From Butyricicoccus sp. (lineage in GTDB: Bacteria; Bacillota; Clostridia; Oscillospirales; Butyricicoccaceae): DNA of 45,232 nt. Positions 43,042 through 45,232 of this stretch are shown here, piece by piece (position 1 is the stretch's first letter; every line of letters begins with the position of its first letter). The stretch spans positions 1 to 45,232 of the forward strand of contig JAHHRJ010000015.1 in NCBI GenBank assembly GCA_020025885.1. The letters run 5' to 3'. The notes under the pieces are model-generated. The model saw nothing but the letters and a program-made list of their open reading frames with translations. It was not told the DNA's origin and did no database searches. Made by a program: the position numbers and the translations under genes.

Positions 43042-43135
43042 GAGAACAATGCCTCCTTTTGATTTTTCAAAAGCAGTTTGTGCAGAATAGACGGTTTGTA
43101 TACTATGACATAAAAATAAAATTTCGAAGATAATA

Positions 43136-43164
43136 TTGACAGTATGTGCAAAATCAGGTATACT
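43136..43164 (+). promoter_or_regulatory. Sigma-A promoter of the rubrerythrin gene
   Basis: Perfect TTGACA (43136-43141), a 17-base spacer and TATACT (43159-43164). The ribosome site AGAGGAGG is at about 43192-43199. Confidence 0.9.
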
Positions 43165-43169
43165 ATAAA

Positions 43170-43184
43170 TAACAATAATTCTCA
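43170..43184 (+). promoter_or_regulatory. Fur/PerR-like operator
   Basis: TAACAAT-A-ATTCTCA forms a 7-1-7 box. It agrees with the Fur consensus TGATAATnATTATCA at 11 of 14 positions and the PerR consensus TTATAATnATTATAA at 10 of 14. It lies at the expected transcription start of rubrerythrin, a gene often under PerR control in clostridia. Confidence 0.5.
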
Positions 43185-43208
43185 TTTACAAAGAGGAGGA
43201 AAATGATT

Positions 43209-43751
43209 ATGGCAAACTTGAAAGGTACAAAGACAGAAGCGAATTTGATGGCGGCTTTTGCAGGCGAATCACAGGCACGCAACAAATATACCTACTATGC
43301 ATCCAAGGCAAAGAGCGAGGGCTATGAGCAGATCGCAGCACTTTTCCTCGAAACCGCAAACAACGAAAAAGAACATGCAAAGATTTGGTTTAAGCTCCTG
43401 CATGATGGCGCAGTTCCATCAACTATCGAGAATCTAAAAGATGCTGCGGATGGCGAAAACTATGAGTGGACCGATATGTATGCAGCCTTTGCCAAGGACG
43501 CAAGAGAAGAAGGATTTAACCACATTGCATTCCTCTTTGAAAAAGTTGGCGAGATCGAAAAAGAGCATGAAGCACGTTACCGCAAGCTGCTTGAGAATGT
43601 GGAAAAGGGTCTGGTATTCTCCCGTGATGGTGATATGATCTGGCAGTGCGCAAACTGTGGTCATATTGTGGTTGGCAAGCAGGCGCCGGAGGTATGCCCA
43701 GTGTGTGCACATCCAAAGGCATATTTCCAGATCAAGGCAGAAAACTATTAA
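43209..43751 (+). CDS. Rubrerythrin
   Basis: The 180-residue protein has a ferritin-like di-iron domain (AFAGESQARNKYTYYA, ETANNEKEHAKIW, GEIEKEHEARYRKL) and a C-terminal rubredoxin-like Fe(Cys)4 domain (CANCGHIVVG...CPVCAHP). It is a cytoplasmic peroxidase that protects anaerobes from H2O2. The start ATG 43209 has AGAGGAGG 9 bases upstream; ATG 43203 is too close to it. Promoter, operator and terminator make it a single-gene unit. Confidence 0.97.
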   Translation: MANLKGTKTEANLMAAFAGESQARNKYTYYASKAKSEGYEQIAALFLETANNEKEHAKIWFKLLHDGAVPSTIENLKDAADGENYEWTDMYAAFAKDAREEGFNHIAFLFEKVGEIEKEHEARYRKLLENVEKGLVFSRDGDMIWQCANCGHIVVGKQAPEVCPVCAHPKAYFQIKAENY

Positions 43752-43796
43752 GCGCGTATATCTCAATCGAAAGGTTTTCCTAAGAAGATAAAGATT

Positions 43797-43836
43797 ATTG
43801 TGCCCTTTGTCAGAATTGGCAGAGGGCACAATTTTT
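43797..43836 (+). terminator. Intrinsic terminator after rubrerythrin
   Basis: ATTGTGCCCTTTG (43797-43809) pairs with CAGAGGGCACAAT (43820-43832, one G-T) around a 10-base loop, followed by TTTTT. Confidence 0.93.
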
Positions 43837-43914
43837 ATATGCAGAATTGGCGTATGTGCAAGGCACATTGTTTGGTGTCAGGGGATAACAGACGTATTTT
43901 CTGGTGCAAAGTGC

Positions 43915-43943
43915 TTGCACCCAGACGCAAAGCAGACTATAAT
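43915..43943 (+). promoter_or_regulatory. Sigma-A promoter with overlapping inverted repeat
   Basis: TTGCAC (43915-43920), 17 bases, and a perfect TATAAT (43938-43943). The inverted repeat GGTGCAA-N5-TTGCACC (43903-43909, 43915-43921) covers the -35 and could be an operator. Confidence 0.75.
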
Positions 43944-43979
43944 AAGTTGTAAAACCCCCAAGAAAGGTTGTGTTGCTCC

Positions 43980-45176
43980 ATGCAAAAGGGAGAAAAGAAT
44001 AAACTCAAGCTGTTGCTGGTTGGGATCCAAGCACGGCTCAAACAGAACCGAGATTATTTTGTATCGACTACATTTGAATTTAAATCAGGCAATAAGAAGT
44101 TTAAGGCACTGCTGAGTGCAGGAGAGGGTGGTGACTATGTGCTGTCTTTTCAGGGCACAGAGCGGACACTGGACGCAGAAGAAGCCGTTACATTTTTTGA
44201 ACAGCAGGCAGATCTCTATGAAAACGCTGTGCTCACATATACCGAGCGCGGCAGCGTGATGACCATTACCGTCTCCGCGCGTGGTGTTTCCATGAAGCAG
44301 ACCGAGCAGCAAGCCGAGCCGCAGGAAGCCTCCGTAAATCCCCTGCTGGATCATGGGCGCAAGTATTTAATCCAAGTGGACAAGGCGAGTGCGCTTCTGC
44401 GTGAGATTGGTATTTTGACCGCAGATGGCAAAGTAAAGAATGATATGATCCGCAAATACAACCAAATCGACCACTATGTAGAGCTGGTTGCACCGATGTT
44501 TGAACAGGATGACAGCGATGAAATTTTGCTGCTGGACTGTGCATGCGGTAAGTCTTATCTGTCCTTTGTCATGAACTACTATCTGCGCGATGTGCTGCGG
44601 CGCCGTTGCCGCATCATTGGTATTGACATCAATCCGCACGTGGTATCCGAGAGCCAGAAGATGGCAAAGCGTCTGGGATACCATAATATGGAGTTCATTA
44701 CAGCAGACCTGCGTACCTACCAGCCGCCCAAGAAGGTAACCGCGGTGATCTCACTGCATGCGTGCGACATTGCGACCGACCTGGCACTTGGTACTGCCAT
44801 TCGTGCCAAGGCAAAGTATATTGCATGTGTGCCATGCTGCCACAAGGAATTGCTGGATCAGTATAAGATGCCGGGACTGGAACCGCTCATGCGTCATGGT
44901 GTATTTAAGGCACGGTTTAATGATGTGCTGACAGATAGTATGCGTGCACTCAAGCTGGAAGCAGAGGGATACAGGGTATCTGTTGTCGAGTATATTTCGC
45001 CATTGGATACACCGAAAAATCTGTTGATTCGTGCAACACGCACTGGACAGGATAACGATAAGGCGCGTGTGGCATATGAGCAGGTACGTGCACTTGTGGG
45101 CACGACCTCAGAGCTGGATCGACGCTGCGTGGCAAATGATGCAGAATTCTTTATCACAGACGAAGATTTATTTTAA
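43980..45176 (+). CDS. Class I SAM-dependent methyltransferase (Methyltransf_31/METTL25-like)
   Basis: The 398-residue protein has an N-terminal ~150-residue domain of unknown role and a Rossmann methyltransferase domain: motif I LLLDCACGKSYLSFVM, IIGIDINPHVV, ITADLRTY, then SLHACDIATDLALG and the cysteine-bearing IACVPCCHKEL. The last motifs are typical of the PF13679 family with SLHACDxATDxAL. The substrate is unknown; RNA is plausible by analogy. ATG 43980 follows AGAAAGG; TTG 43968 is an alternative. Its own promoter lies 35 bases upstream. Confidence 0.85.
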   Translation: MQKGEKNKLKLLLVGIQARLKQNRDYFVSTTFEFKSGNKKFKALLSAGEGGDYVLSFQGTERTLDAEEAVTFFEQQADLYENAVLTYTERGSVMTITVSARGVSMKQTEQQAEPQEASVNPLLDHGRKYLIQVDKASALLREIGILTADGKVKNDMIRKYNQIDHYVELVAPMFEQDDSDEILLLDCACGKSYLSFVMNYYLRDVLRRRCRIIGIDINPHVVSESQKMAKRLGYHNMEFITADLRTYQPPKKVTAVISLHACDIATDLALGTAIRAKAKYIACVPCCHKELLDQYKMPGLEPLMRHGVFKARFNDVLTDSMRALKLEAEGYRVSVVEYISPLDTPKNLLIRATRTGQDNDKARVAYEQVRALVGTTSELDRRCVANDAEFFITDEDLF

Positions 45177-45232
45177 GGCAATACCGCATAATTCAGCAAG
45201 AGCGATTTTCGCAAAGCGCCGCAGATGACATT

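Noticed and set aside
1..45232. CRISPR arrays, insertion sequences, prophage genes, restriction or other defence systems
   Set aside because: I saw no regularly spaced repeats, transposase or integrase motifs, or defence-type domains; all sizeable genes are explained by core or cobalamin functions.

Overview
The window reads as a chromosomal segment of a low-to-mid GC, Gram-positive anaerobe of the Clostridia. The evidence is the core gene order (der-plsY-gpsA, murB-rapZ-whiA-dnaE, DUF177-rpmF), a CIRCE operator, strong consensus sigma-A promoters, frequent TTG/GTG starts, rubrerythrin, and an entirely anaerobic (early cobalt insertion) corrin pathway. A gut member of the Oscillospirales (Butyricicoccaceae-like) is my best guess from gene content, but that is inference and not a measured placement.

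Layout. 1-143: the 3' part of a tRNA-Gly and a complete tRNA-Cys, closed by a terminator. 208-2216: a RibD/DHFR-like reductase, a poorly conserved hypothetical gene with signs of a frameshift, and a convergent RluA-type pseudouridine synthase. 2313-7657: housekeeping genes (DUF177, rpmF, a PDZ/radical-SAM DUF512 protein, der, plsY, gpsA). 7688-13992: a murB-rapZ-whiA-dnaE operon from a clear promoter. 14000-14460: no protein gene, but a candidate small RNA on the minus strand and copy 1 of a ~165-bp dispersed repeat. 14463-15455 (minus): a penicillin-V-acylase/bile-salt-hydrolase family enzyme with its own promoter.

15742-38568 is the centrepiece: one sigma-A promoter, a cobalamin riboswitch, then 24 genes on one strand that together encode nearly the whole route from glutamyl-tRNA to adenosylcobalamin. 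hemA, hemL, hemB, hemC and cobA-hemD make uroporphyrinogen III and precorrin-2. The SirC domain oxidises precorrin-2 and CbiK inserts cobalt. CbiL, H, F, G, D, J, ET and C build cobyrinate. CbiA, CobO, CbiP, CobD, CbiB, CobU, CobS and CobT finish amidation, adenosylation and the nucleotide loop. Most junctions are 4-base ATGA/GTGA/TTGA overlaps, implying translational coupling. The only large break (25151-25522) holds an unexplained hairpin-rich spacer and copy 2 of the repeat. A CbiJ-SirC fusion and a second, very short CobU-like protein are the most unusual members.

38583-45176: a terminator, then an AI-2E-family permease, htpG behind a perfect CIRCE operator, a diacylglycerol-kinase family protein, a minus-strand DUF1540 mini-protein, rubrerythrin with a Fur/PerR-like box over its promoter start region, and a class I methyltransferase. 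I see no transposase, phage gene or CRISPR array. No wholly novel system is evident. The points most worth checking are the repeat pair, the structured spacer, the minus-strand RNA, the short CobU paralogue and the extended CIRCE hairpin.
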